Of a stretch of 64,000 nt of DNA, positions 50,854-61,094 are shown in pieces (positions within the stretch are counted from its first letter, which is position 1; each line of letters opens with the position of its first letter). The stretch lies in the NCBI RefSeq assembly GCF_030272615.1, contig NC_081413.1, positions 336,016,302 to 336,080,301 of the forward strand. The letters are read 5' to 3'. A program made the translations under genes and the position numbers. The notes under the pieces are model-generated. The model searched no databases. It was not told the origin of the DNA and saw nothing but the letters and a program-made list of their open reading frames with translations. Origin of the DNA: Cryptomeria japonica. Taxonomy: Eukaryota > Streptophyta > Pinopsida > Cupressales > Cupressaceae.

Positions 50854-52633
50854 TCATTGGTGAACTCTTGCATGAATACCTATTGATGAAGTAGCTCCAT
50901 CATGCTTGTGCTGTGCTACTCCAATAATAACGAGAACTTGTAAAGATCTCATTGTGGTGCTTAAGACATCTACAATAGGAACAATGCTTTCCAAACAACC
51001 AATCTTTGACTCATGGTTATATCCATCTCTTTGTAGTGATTTTGTAAATGCAAATTCTATCACCAAATCATTTTGATCCAAAGTAAGAAACTTACCATCA
51101 TGAGAAAATATATTCTCTAGCTCTAGTTTTTTTCACTCTTGATGCACTTTCCAACTGTTATCAACATATTGAACCATCATAGAACTAAGAATACTATACT
51201 CACTTTGCATTTTTTCATCTTTTTTGAATTCCTCTTCATGATTCCAAGGGTATTGTGGCTACAAATTAGAGTTCTTTAGGATCTCATCAAATCCTTCAAT
51301 TATTTTCTTAATCTCCATAATTCTAGTGTCAACTTCTTGCTTCTTGGGCATGGTTGTGACAAATGACTTACCTTTAGCTTTATTGATTGCGAAGTGGGCT
51401 AAACTTAGCTATAGGTTAACCCCATCAACCTCCTTCTCCTTCTCTTTGTATGCGTCAAAGATATCTTATGCAAACTTGATGGCACTATCTCGATCTAAAA
51501 GAAAATACAAGTAATGTGATTTTATCATCTCAAGTGCATCTTTCAACCCTTTATGCCTTTATGTAGCTCCTCAACTTGAGCCTTCCAAAATAGGTCTTCA
51601 ATGAATCTATGTGTGCTATCAATTCTTGTTAAAGCTTGCACCATTTCCTCTTTTGAAGACCAATAATTGTTTTTTCATTACCTGCAATTCCTCAAACCTT
51701 TGTTCTAAATCAACAAAGCAACCTTTCTCTCCACTCAACAAAATTTCTTATGTGCCTCCAATTTTAGGAGTAGCATGACTTTCAAAATTAATGATCTCTT
51801 AAAAAAATTCCTTTCAATCCTCTTGAGTAAGTGGTAGTACAATACTATCATCAAGTAACTCAATTGTTTGTTCTTTACTAATTGATATTTTTAAAAACTT
51901 TATCATTCTAAAAATCAACATGTTCTACTAAATTTTTTGAAAGGGCAAACTACCAACTTCTTCAAAGCTCATTTCCACTACACTTCTTTTTCTTGAAATT
52001 TTTCTTCTTCTCTTGTAGGTGCTTCTAAAGTTTCTTCTTTAGTTGTTCTTTCAATTAAGAGGTGTGGTCTCAAATTTTGCTCACGTTGTTTAGCAATATT
52101 TACAACGATCTCATATACCAAAAATCTATATCATTCTCTACATGACATATTAACAATAGTTTATAAATGCCAAAACATTTTAAGAATAATATCTTCACAA
52201 TCAAGATCTATCATTAGAACACGTGATCTAGCTCTTGAAACTATTTCAATAATTTTTACCCTCTTAGCAAAAGAAGGGTTTCTTGTATCATCCAAACATC
52301 AATTTTTTTTTACAATCAACTAAAATGCTTCCCTCATGATGTCATCATTGTATGAAACTTTAGGAGTTGTTATTCTTGTAAATTCACTTATGCAAATGGT
52401 GACTACAAGTTTCACATCGTTATTTGGATGTTTCATAAGTTTTGGCTTAACCAAATAATTACCATGGACCATGCCAATTTGCATCTCCACAGATTCAATA
52501 TGGTGTACCTTAGATAAACAATTCTCCACTTCTTCCAAAATAAGAAGTTGGTCATCTTTTGATTAAGGTGGGTAATCAAGTCTCTTATTTGCTCTATAAA
52601 GTTTCTTTTACAAAATTTACTAAATGATGCCAT
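50854..52633 (-). pseudogene. Unrecognised, decayed reading frame of the third LTR element
   Basis: Minus-strand coding-like sequence runs from the ATG at 52633 (MASFSKFCKRNFIEQ) to 50854. The segments are a charged region (LIERTTKEETLEAP), then EQTIELLDDSIVLPLTQED, then a Glu/Lys-rich, probably coiled-coil part (FVDLEQRFEELQVMKKQLL, then SSKEEMVQALTRIDSTHRF), then DIFDAYKEKEKEVDG and SLAHFAINKAKGKSF. The open end is 50854-51081. At least five stops or frameshifts interrupt it, but long clean stretches between them argue that it was once a protein of more than 500 residues. There is no CCHC, DSG, YxDD or DDE motif. It could be a divergent gag or a captured gene. Confidence 0.5.
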
Positions 52634-52769
52634 TATTCACAAACTAGAAGAATCAAGTTGTTGACAAACCTCTGAAACTCAATTGTTGAAACTAATATGT
52701 GATTGCAACAATTGAAGGCTCTGTCATGCAAGTGAAAATATGTAGTAGAGATTAAACACCAACAAGCTA

Positions 52770-52794
52770 GCAAGACCACCAAATTTGATATAAT
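52770..52794 (-). other. Possible degenerate PBS
   Basis: Next to the LTR end the minus strand reads ATTATATCAAATTTGGTGG, loosely like ATTGGTATCAGAGC.... The match is weak. Confidence 0.35.
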
Positions 52795-53022
52795 TGTAAC
52801 AACCCACCCTACTTTTTTTGCAATATAAAGATGAATATGCAATGTTTTCAATACTTTTTGCTCACCTAGATCCCAAAGTGGGCAAGGTAAGAGTATATAC
52901 TTCTTCCAACCATACAACTCTTCTAAATGATTTCAGGTACAAATGATATGGAAGCAAGACAAATAGAAAAAACAAGCACCAGAGCCAACCTAATTAGCAC
53001 CTCTTCAAAAGGCTATGTAAAA

Positions 53023-53056
<34 letters not shown>

Positions 53057-53985
53057 CAAAGCTAGTCTAATCGACACCTCTTTGATGGACTACACACATG
53101 GAATATAAGCCACTAACAAAAAGTCTAAGCTTTATTAAGGCCAAATTGGAAGATAATGTTAGCTTGCTCAATGCCAAAATGGGCTAAAGTGTCCAAACTC
53201 ATAATATGAAATGCATACAAAGAAATCCTTTGACGATACTTCCATCTCAGGTTTACAAGATTAATATGAAATGCATTATAAATTAACAATTGATGAACTA
53301 TTTTTTTTGTTGTTGAACCAATATAAAGTTTTGATTATAAATTTCAACAATATCCAAAACAAGGGCAATAAATATCGATAAACAATATAATCATATATCT
53401 AACTAAAGAATACTTTATAAGAACAATGTAAGGGGTTGATTCAAGTTTGATAACGCTTATAGTGATACGACACTATCAAATCACGTCAAATACAAATTTA
53501 AACACATTGTGCGTACTACTAAATGTTGATAGAACAACCTCAAAATAAAGGAAACACGCCCAAAATGGAAAGAATAGTTGATGCAAGCAACATAAATTTA
53601 TCCTTAACTTAAATACAACACAATGAACACCCTTTGTAATTGACAGACATTGAATAATAGTTTTGATTGACACTAATAACACTTTGAAATATTGCAAAGA
53701 GCATACCCAACACTCTAATAACACTTTTTGGCCCTCTTTGATAACTAAACATAAGTTGCTTTTATAATATTAAGTAACATTAAGACAAATTACTTATTTA
53801 ATTGATTTTATCCATACATCCTAAGGTCTTAGGTAAGTTACTACTCTCCAAGGATGTTGAAAATTTTCAACATGTATGGAATCCTTCCTAGAAGTTAGAT
53901 TTGCACTAAAAAAACCATTGTATTCATATTGACCCCTAGAAGACACTACCATTGTCAAAAAATTGTTTCAATAAAACCATTTCTT
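52795..53985 (-). repeat. 5' LTR of the third LTR element (truncated)
   Basis: Homologous to 47776-49923 with many differences. It lacks about 860 bp in the middle (junction near 53722) and loses similarity after about 53985, so its outer end is missing. It contains a (CA)n run at 53023-53055. Confidence 0.75.
53023..53055. repeat. (CA)n microsatellite
   Basis: About 16 CA units; absent at the matching place of the partner LTR. Confidence 0.95.
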
Positions 53986-54286
53986 ACGCATTCTTTATTC
54001 TTAACTTATGGTTGTGGTGGAATGCTAGACATTTGTTGCAACATGACAAATCCTTTAATTTTTGAGTAGTCATTGGGAATGAAATTCAAGTACTTGTTGT
54101 GTTACTTATTTATTGCCATTATTTTGTTCCTATTGGATGTTTTCTTTCTTTGGCTCTTCCTTTTTCTATTTTGGTACATGATGTTCAAATCCAAGCTCTT
54201 GTAGTTTTGGTTGTCATTTCTTTTTTTTTTGTTCTCTTTGTTCTTGAAACATGTATTAAGATGCTTTATGAATACCCTATTCATCT
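53986..54286. other. Unassigned DNA
   Basis: No gene or repeat recognised. The plus-strand ORF at 54099-54332 is T-rich chance sequence. Confidence 0.4.
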
Positions 54287-55700
54287 TCATATGGATTTTG
54301 TTCTACACTTGGTATGTATGTATCTAATGTAAAATAACTCAACTCCAATAATTTGTTTGGCCATATCTCTTTTGATCCTTATAAACCTTCCTTCGTGAAC
54401 AAATTTAACATGCAATTGTACCATTAAAGAATTTTTTAAGAATATTCTAACCACGATCAAAGTAATGTAGAGAACCAATCCATAGAAATGATGGCATAGT
54501 TTTATTGTTTTTGGTCTTAACTCAAGTGGTAAGATGATACAACCCAAATTCTTAAGAACATTATGGATCTCCCATTCGCATCTTTCATATGATGTACACT
54601 TGTCCATAATAATTTTTTGTGGGATCTCCTCCCCATAAAATGAAATAAGTGAATTATGAGAATAAGAATATGTAGCATTAGGCTCAACATTTCCCACAAA
54701 AGTTTTCTCTTCTAATAGATCGTATAAGGGGGTGATCCATTTAGAGCACAATGACTCAAACCAAATAACACAATCACTAATGTGTTCATATTTTGTTCTT
54801 GTGCACACTCAAATAGATCGGTAATTGTTGCTCTTAAGGACCAGAGTAACTTTGAAATTTTTTAGAAACACTTTAATGAGATCTATAAATAAACTTATAG
54901 ATCCCTAAGGAAGTAAACAAGAACCGCTCAATAGCATAATCCTTTAAAGTGTTTGAAAATGGATTTGTTAACAACTTATCCTCATAAATAAAATCTAAAT
55001 GTGCATGCTCTAAGACGTGTTTTAAGGTCACCTTTTCCATCATACATTAAAAATTAGGGTGAGACAAAACCCCTTAGGAATGGATATGTCACAATATCAC
55101 AAGATAGTGGTGTATTGTCCATTTGGATTTGCATCCACTCTCTATTCTTCTTGATCTATTTTGTGAAATAGTGCATCTTGAGTGGAGGGAATGGTAACTA
55201 ATAAGGATTGGGAATCTCTATTATATGTATCAACATAGATGGGCCTAGGTATGAGAGGTAAGAGGGTTGGATGGAGCGATGAATTGCAATTATGACATGA
55301 AAAAAGAAAGGTATTTAATGGTGTATAGGTTAGATAACAATAGGCCAAACAATGTTGGATTAAAGAGGCATGGAGGTGTGGTGCATCATTTGGGTAGTGG
55401 GTATCTTGAGAAGGGTATGAATGCGAGCTAGGTTATAATAAAGAGGGTAAGTTGAAAAGGGACATGTACTTAATGGTGGTACATTAGCAACCGTGGTACT
55501 ATTGGGATGAGTAGTGGTGATAGTAGTAATGGTAGAAGATGCATTTACATATACAATTATAGGTTGGAAGTAGATTCACTCATCACAATAGATGAAGTAA
55601 AATTTGCATAAACTACTTGCAAAATCTCTAATCCATATGGCTTATTAGAAAACACATTATGAGCATCAAAATAAACTACATTCTTAACGGTTTGGCTCAT
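54287..55700 (-). pseudogene. Decayed Ty3/gypsy gag (Tat/Athila-like)
   Basis: The probable start is the ATG at 55700 (MSQTVKNVVYFDAHNVFSN). A Pro-rich linker follows (55350-55140). Then come DIVTYPFLRGFVSP and YDGKGDLKTRL, the usual entry to the capsid-like region of Tat/Athila-type gag. The part open at 54808-54287 has DCVIWFESLCSKWITPLYDLLEE, matching the ERWR.LCS.CP.PL.E block from memory. Stops and frameshifts are common. No protease or RT follows, since downstream lies the LTR at 52795-53985. Confidence 0.5.
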
Positions 55701-56917
55701 GTTAGGGTTTAGACAAGCACTCCTTTATATTGCAATTTCGTAATCTTGAGCAAATCATAAAATAAATAAATGATAGGAAAAATAAAGCTTAAAAACACAC
55801 TTTCAAATTGGAAAATTAGAAATATTAGTGAGGTATTAGATCTTAAATTGAAACCCTCATGTTATAGCCAAAGGTGGGTAAAGTAGATGAAAAATATATC
55901 ACAATAAAGTTTGCAAACCCTGACTAAAAAAGATTTAACAATGTTAAAGCAATGAAGCTGTGAGAAAACAAAATGATTATATTTGAAAATAAGGTATAAA
56001 TATCATATAAGAGTAGTTGTAGGAAACTCTCATATAAACAAGAAACCTTAGAAATAAACTAGGTCGTTGAAGGGTTGTTGAGGTTTAGAAAAAATGTAAA
56101 GGAACATAGACATTCCTTGGAGTCGACCTAGGCTAATTAGACTTTCCTTGGAGTTAACCTAGGCTAATTAAGCAAATGCAAGCAATCAATCACAAATAAC
56201 CCAGATTAACTTTCAATGATAGTAGTTGGTGTTGATAATTGAATAGTAGTTGGACTCGCTATTTTAGGAAAGAAAATGTGGAGGATGAAGAATTACCTCT
56301 AAGTTTGATGACGACCAATTTAGATGTGATAATGGGATTAAGCTAATATTTATTATGAAATTAAAGCCTCTCTAACAAGGAAATGCTTATGGGTATGCAT
56401 TGGAATGCACTATGTCAAAGATCAAGTTTGTGGATCTAGATAAGTCTATAGGTTTGGATCAAACACACTATTGTGGATTCATCCCCTATGTCTAGATTCA
56501 ACTCTATGCATTACATAGTTCTACTATATTGTTTGCCTAAATGATATTTATCTACTTCACTTCTCCCTAATACTTAAGGGATGGGAGAATTTTGAAATAT
56601 CTATGAAAATCTATCATTATGTCACAAGAAGACAAACCCTCTAAGGTCAATTCATAGAAATGTATAAAAGTTTGAGGATAACAAGCAAGGGCCCTAGAAT
56701 GATGTATGCAAGCCCCAAAACCAAGTGTGTTGCTATTGATTGCTCTTTTAATGATCTAGAATGAAAAGATTTTAATAATTTGTAAAATGAATGCAATTAA
56801 ATCTCTTTAAATAACATCAAATTGTGTTGAATGTATACTTAGCTTAGGACAAGAAAATGAATTAGTTCAATTGATCAAAACTTGATTTTGGATTTTAAAA
56901 AGGGTCAAGTTTGTGAC
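55701..56917. other. Unassigned DNA with a 31-bp tandem duplication
   Basis: No gene is seen. 56109-56139 and 56140-56170 are a tandem pair of 31 bp (GACATTCCTTGGAGTCGACC... / GACTTTCCTTGGAGTTAACC...) with three or four changes. The rest is AT-rich. Confidence 0.5.
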
Positions 56918-56922
56918 CAAGG

Positions 56923-57310
56923 TGTTGAAATGTGGCGACTAGTCAGAAAAGTACTGTACACTCGACACGTATCCTCGCCGAGGTCTGGGGGTTCATGAAT
57001 TTTTTGGGGTATTTTTTTTTATGAAAACCGACATTATAATAAAACCCTAAAAAGGCCGACTTTGTTTTTGCCCTAAAAACGCATGTTATAAGCGGCTGGG
57101 ATGCTTAAGGCATTGTAAGGTTGATGTACTATTTTTGCTGGATAATAAGAAAGATTGGACGGTTGTGTATGGTGGACGTAACCCATTTTGGGTGAACCAC
57201 GTTAAATCTCTCTGTTATCTGTGTCTTGTTTTATTCCTTTATCTTTTGTATTTAAATCTGCATATAATTGTTAGTTCATATTTGCTTCGGATCTGCTTGA
57301 AACCCTAACA
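56923..57310 (+). mobile_element. Ty1/copia-type solo LTR, 388 bp, TSD CAAGG
   Basis: Starts TGTTGAAATG, ends CCCTAACA, and is flanked by CAAGG at 56918-56922 and 57311-57315. The 3' part has the phrase GGTGGACGTAACCCATTTTG...GAACCACGTTAAATCTCT...GTGTCTTGTTTT, typical of the transcribed end of copia LTRs, which gives the plus orientation. No PBS follows and no PPT precedes, so it is a solo LTR. Confidence 0.88.
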
Positions 57311-57315
57311 CAAGG

Positions 57316-58177
57316 ATGGGGTCAAACTTGCAATTACAAAAATGACCTAGGTGAATAAATGATCAAATGTAGGTGACTAACAACTAAATCAAAGTAGTTG
57401 TATAATAAATGCATAGATAAAATAAATGTATATAGATGCATGTAAAGATAAATTAAGAGCTATGTGCATAAGAATACATGTATGGTTGATGTCTTTGAAA
57501 TATCAAATACGATTTAATTAATATAGTTTAAACTTTTGCATGGCATTGTTCAAAACTTTTCAAATCTTTGGAGACGATAGTATGTAGAATGTGGCGGCAT
57601 GGTAGTATTTGGATTTTTAAATTCTAATAACATCCATTGCATTATAATTTAATGTACTCTAAATGTCAATGCCTAAGAGTTGGCCTTGCTACCTATTTGG
57701 TTTCTTTGTTTCCCTCTGTTAGTTGTTCATCTTGTTTTCTTACTATTGTTCAATGTTGTCTTAAATTATATACATCTTATTTTGAGCTTAATTCAATATA
57801 AAAAATTACCATAAAAATTAAATAGCTTCTATACCTTCACAATAATATAATATATAAAGATGTCTAGAGTGTTGAGCTTTCATTCATTATGATCTATATT
57901 AAGGTGGGCAAATGTCATGCATATGGCAATAGTATTGGTGTTTCAAATTTGAAGTAGAACCCAACTTCTTTTGTGGGATTGCATGTTTATCCCTTGTTCT
58001 ATATACACACTACTGTATCCATGTGCCATTCCTATTCTAATTTCTTTACTTTGGGATGTTTGGAGGAAAAAGAGAATCTTAAGAAGTTGGAAAGCTTTAA
58101 GGTTGTAGGAAAAAGAGAATGTTGGCAGGCTGGAAAGCTTTATATGCTCTCTAAAATAGATGTAGAGAGGTAGATTT
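57316..58177. other. Unassigned AT-rich DNA
   Basis: No motif is readable. It could include decayed upstream parts of the LINE whose 3' end follows. Confidence 0.35.
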
Positions 58178-59080
58178 ATGAGTTCGGAAAACCATTCAAT
58201 TCTTTTTGAGCTTTCAGTGCTTCCAATGGTGCTCTCTGGATGTGAATTGCAAGCTAGCAATACATCAAACTCTATGTGGAAACAAATTGAGAGAGTTCAA
58301 AAGTGTTTGATCACAAGCAAGTTCAAAATAAAAGATTCAATTCCACATGAGATTATGCTAAGTGAAATGTAGGTTGCGTCATTGAAGTGATTGCAATGTG
58401 TGTCTCATAAGTTATTTAAAAAGAATTGAACAAACGTAAAAGGTTGTAGATGAAACAAAATAGCAATTAGATGAAAAAATAGAATATTTATTTGAATGCT
58501 TGTCCTAAAAATAACAAAGATTAAAAAGATTTTGTTGTAGACAAGTTCCACAAGCATACATGGAATAAAGTGCTAGGGAGAAATAAACAAAGTATCATCT
58601 TGAAGAGTTCAATTCCGCATGTGAACATCAACAAAAAGTGCACATAAGGAGCTAATATTCCATGGAGAGCCAAGATTCATATTGCTCAATTAAAAATCAA
58701 CTCTCATCAACTCCAATGTGAAATGGGGAGGTGGAAAAGACCTAAAGAAGCATGGGAAGAAAGGGTGTGTATTTTTTGCAATACTAAGGTATTGGAATAC
58801 AAAAAAACACTTTATTATGGAATGTGATGCCTTTAAAGACATTGGAGACAAGCATGCCAATTTAATCACAACTGTTTTTTGGCACAATTTATTCAGCAAG
58901 AAGACCATTAAGAAGATGGGGATGCTTATCATGTCCTTGAATAAAAAATGGATTGAAATGTAGAAATTCAATAGGATAAAACTGGATGTCCCATAGACTA
59001 TTTTTAACCGCATGAAAGTTAAATGATTGATCCATCTATTTACTTCATTTTAATAAATAAAAAATAAAAAATAAAAAATA
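58178..59080 (+). mobile_element. LINE 3' end with A-rich tail
   Basis: Plus-strand debris reads LSVLPMVLSGCELQAS, then SMWKQIERVQKCLITSKFKIK and IPHEIML. Further on (58718-58963) it has YWNTKKHFIMECDAFKDIGD and FSKKTIKKMGMLI. This is the post-RT region of jockey-like plant non-LTR elements (LPVLLYGCEVWG.. / KHFI.EC.AY). The 3' tail is an AAATAA/AAAAAT repeat at 59051-59080. Most of the element, including the RT core, is missing or unreadable. Confidence 0.55.
59051..59080 (+). repeat. A-rich LINE tail
   Basis: TAATAAATA followed by AAAAAT repeated about three times. It marks the 3' terminus of the LINE fragment, some 350 bp from the stop codon of the host gene. Confidence 0.75.
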
Positions 59081-59426
59081 TCATATCGGCAAAAACCATT
59101 AAAGCAGCAACTTCGCTTCACCTTAAACTGCTTACATATACGTAGAGGAAGTTGAAGCGATTGGATGCTGGAAATCAACCAACCAAATTCTTATTACCTG
59201 AAAACTGCTACATGGATCCATCTATATTACCACTTATTTAAACCAATCATCAAATGCTCCACATTGACATTTCTGCAGCATTCAATCAGCAGCCACGAAA
59301 TTTCAACAACGTTTGAGATTGTTTGACAGATTTCTCAGTCAGGCAATAGCGCTTTCACTTAATTGTTATGATACAACGGCATTATGTGCCTCTAGAAAGC
59401 TCCCAAATCTTCAAAATTTCCCCTGC
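59081..59426 (-). other. Probable 3' flank/UTR of the BPP-like gene
   Basis: Non-repetitive sequence between the LINE tail and the stop codon. I did not find a canonical AATAAA on the minus strand, so the polyadenylation site is not placed. Confidence 0.35.
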
Positions 59427-61094
59427 TTATCTCACCCTTTTGTGTAATGAATCTGCACCCTTGCCTGTTCTAAGAGTAAAAGCATCAAACGACTCGTCAA
59501 ACCTTTCAAATAATAGTGCCTGATCAAATTTATCCCCTCCATTCGTAGGGCCATGCAACCAGTTTGTGCTCAATTCATCTCCCTTGAAGAGAATTGATTC
59601 ATGCTGACTGAGTGGAGAGAATATATTTTCTCTCTCTCCGAGAGTTTGAAAATCGTCCAACGTATTCCCTTGAGGATAAGGAGCAATCTTTGTGCTACGA
59701 TCTGAACTGGCACTGCTGTTGGTAGCAATTGGTGACTCGGAAATTTTTGTGGCCTTGCTTTTAGTAGACCCCAACCGGACGCTATACAAATCAGATGTAG
59801 GGAAGTTGGTGAGGGGACGTGTATTGCTGGGCGCACTTTGCCGTATATCCTGCAAAGCAAGGAATGCCATCATTATTCAATACAGCAAGCCTCACAAATC
59901 TGAGCACAAATGTGTTTAAGTTTTCTTGTAAAACATTTTATTGATAATCTCAAGGGACAAAGAAGCAGCTTAGTAGACAAAAAACTTTAGTTAGCACACA
60001 TTAACCGGATCGAAAACAGAGTCTTAGCAGTTTGCTACGGGCCATTAAACAAAAGTGAAGTCTATAGATTAAGAAGAACATACCATGTGTCTCAAGGCCA
60101 TATCTAAGGATTTCTTTGAAATCGTTCTCCCAAAACCAGAGCTATCGGGAACTGATGTCGACTTCACCTGCCGCCTGGACTGCAAGTTGGAGATATTACT
60201 TCTAGGGCTTGGTTGGTCTTCATGTCCTTTGGTAGCAGATAATTTATCCACCATTTTGCTGCTAAGTAAAACTGGCATTGTGACTTCAGCCCCATTGATG
60301 TGCGGCTTAGTAGCTTGCAAATTAGGCTTGCCATTGCTATGCCTCTCACTCGAGATTCTCCCTCTCGTAACAATTGGAGAGCAAGACTTTCCTCTCGGCC
60401 TGCCGCTTGCACTGGGTATTTCTGTAGGAGGTCGTACAGAGCTGGGAGCTCCAGGTCTACTTCTCATAGCTGAGATTGGCCTATCGTGCATTGTGGTCCT
60501 TAAATTAGGTGGAGCATCAAGAGAAAAACCAGGCAACACTAAAGGTGGAGACGGTCGCGACATTTGGGCGGGAGAGGTTCCTCGTGAGGCTGGTGGATTT
60601 CTAGAGAGCATAGAGGAGATATTACTGGCGGGAAAAGATCGACTGGGAGGAACACAACTGCCATGTATAAGAGTTGGAGTTGATTGTTGTCTTGTTGGTG
60701 TTGATGGCCTGGATAATGACTTTGATGTTGGCATTGTAGACCTTGGTGTAGGTGCTGTAGATCTTGTTGCAGGTGTCAACGGCTTTGGTGAAGTTGGAAT
60801 TGTAGATCGCGTAGTGGGAGTTGATGGTCTTGATGATGTTGGAACTGTGGTTCGTGTACTGGGAGTTGACGACCTTGATGAAGCTGGAATTGTAGAACGT
60901 GGAACGGGTGTCGATGACCGTACTGAGGCAGGCACTCTAGACCTTGTAGGGGTAGATGACCTTGATGGTGTGGGACCTGTGCTTGCCAGCATCGAAGACC
61001 TCACACTCCCAATATTCATCGAGTTATTCAACCCAGAGGAGATCATTTGACGAGATGTTAAATTGCCTCTCATAATCTTCGATGAGGAATCAGT
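59427..61094 (-). CDS. BPP-like basic Ser/Pro/Thr-rich protein, two 3' exons (5' end missing)
   Basis: Two exons, 61094-60084 and 59849-59427 (stop included), encode 477 residues without a stop. The intron 60083-59850 has GT...TTTGCAG borders in phase 0. The upstream exon begins after ATACTCAG at 61095. Residues 1-150 or so are S/T-P-T repeats (SRSSTPT-like) with many Arg. Then come LPGFSLDAPPNLRTT, RPGAPSS, GRPRGKSCSPI, SSKMVDK, DSSGFGRTISKKSLDMA and, across the junction, LRHM-DIRQ. LYSVRLGSTKSK lies in the last exon, followed by an acidic/aromatic tail. These blocks and the exon borders match my memory of Arabidopsis AT2G40070-type proteins (BPP family, plant microtubule-associated). The N-terminal exon, with a DWLLTPPGTP motif in the family, was not found and probably lies beyond 64000. 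The frames are clean, so it is likely functional. An antisense 321-codon ORF is its shadow. Confidence 0.85.
59850..60083 (-). other. Intron of the BPP-like gene (234 bp)
   Basis: The donor is ATG|GTATGTTC at 60083 and the acceptor CTTTGCAG|GAT at 59850. Reading through the donor meets a stop within four codons. Joining the exons restores the conserved block. Confidence 0.85.

Larger units (their letters stand above)
47776..53985 (-). mobile_element. LTR element with unrecognised ORF, probably non-autonomous
   Basis: Two homologous LTRs lie at 47776-49923 and 52795 to about 53985. Both begin TGTAACAACCCACCCT in window orientation and are clearly alignable for over 900 bp. The internal part is only 2.9 kb. 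On the minus strand a PPT-like site, TTTTGGGAAGGATGATT, precedes TGTAATG at 49923, as in Ty3/gypsy elements, and a PBS-like sequence follows the other LTR. No RT, integrase or RNase H motif was found; instead there is one long decayed frame (50854-52633). The right LTR seems truncated, so the outer TSD cannot be checked. Confidence 0.75.

Noticed and set aside
60085..61050. Plus-strand ORF of 321 codons
   Set aside because: It is the exact antisense of the S/T-P-T repeat exon of the BPP-like gene. Repetitive codons keep the reverse strand open.
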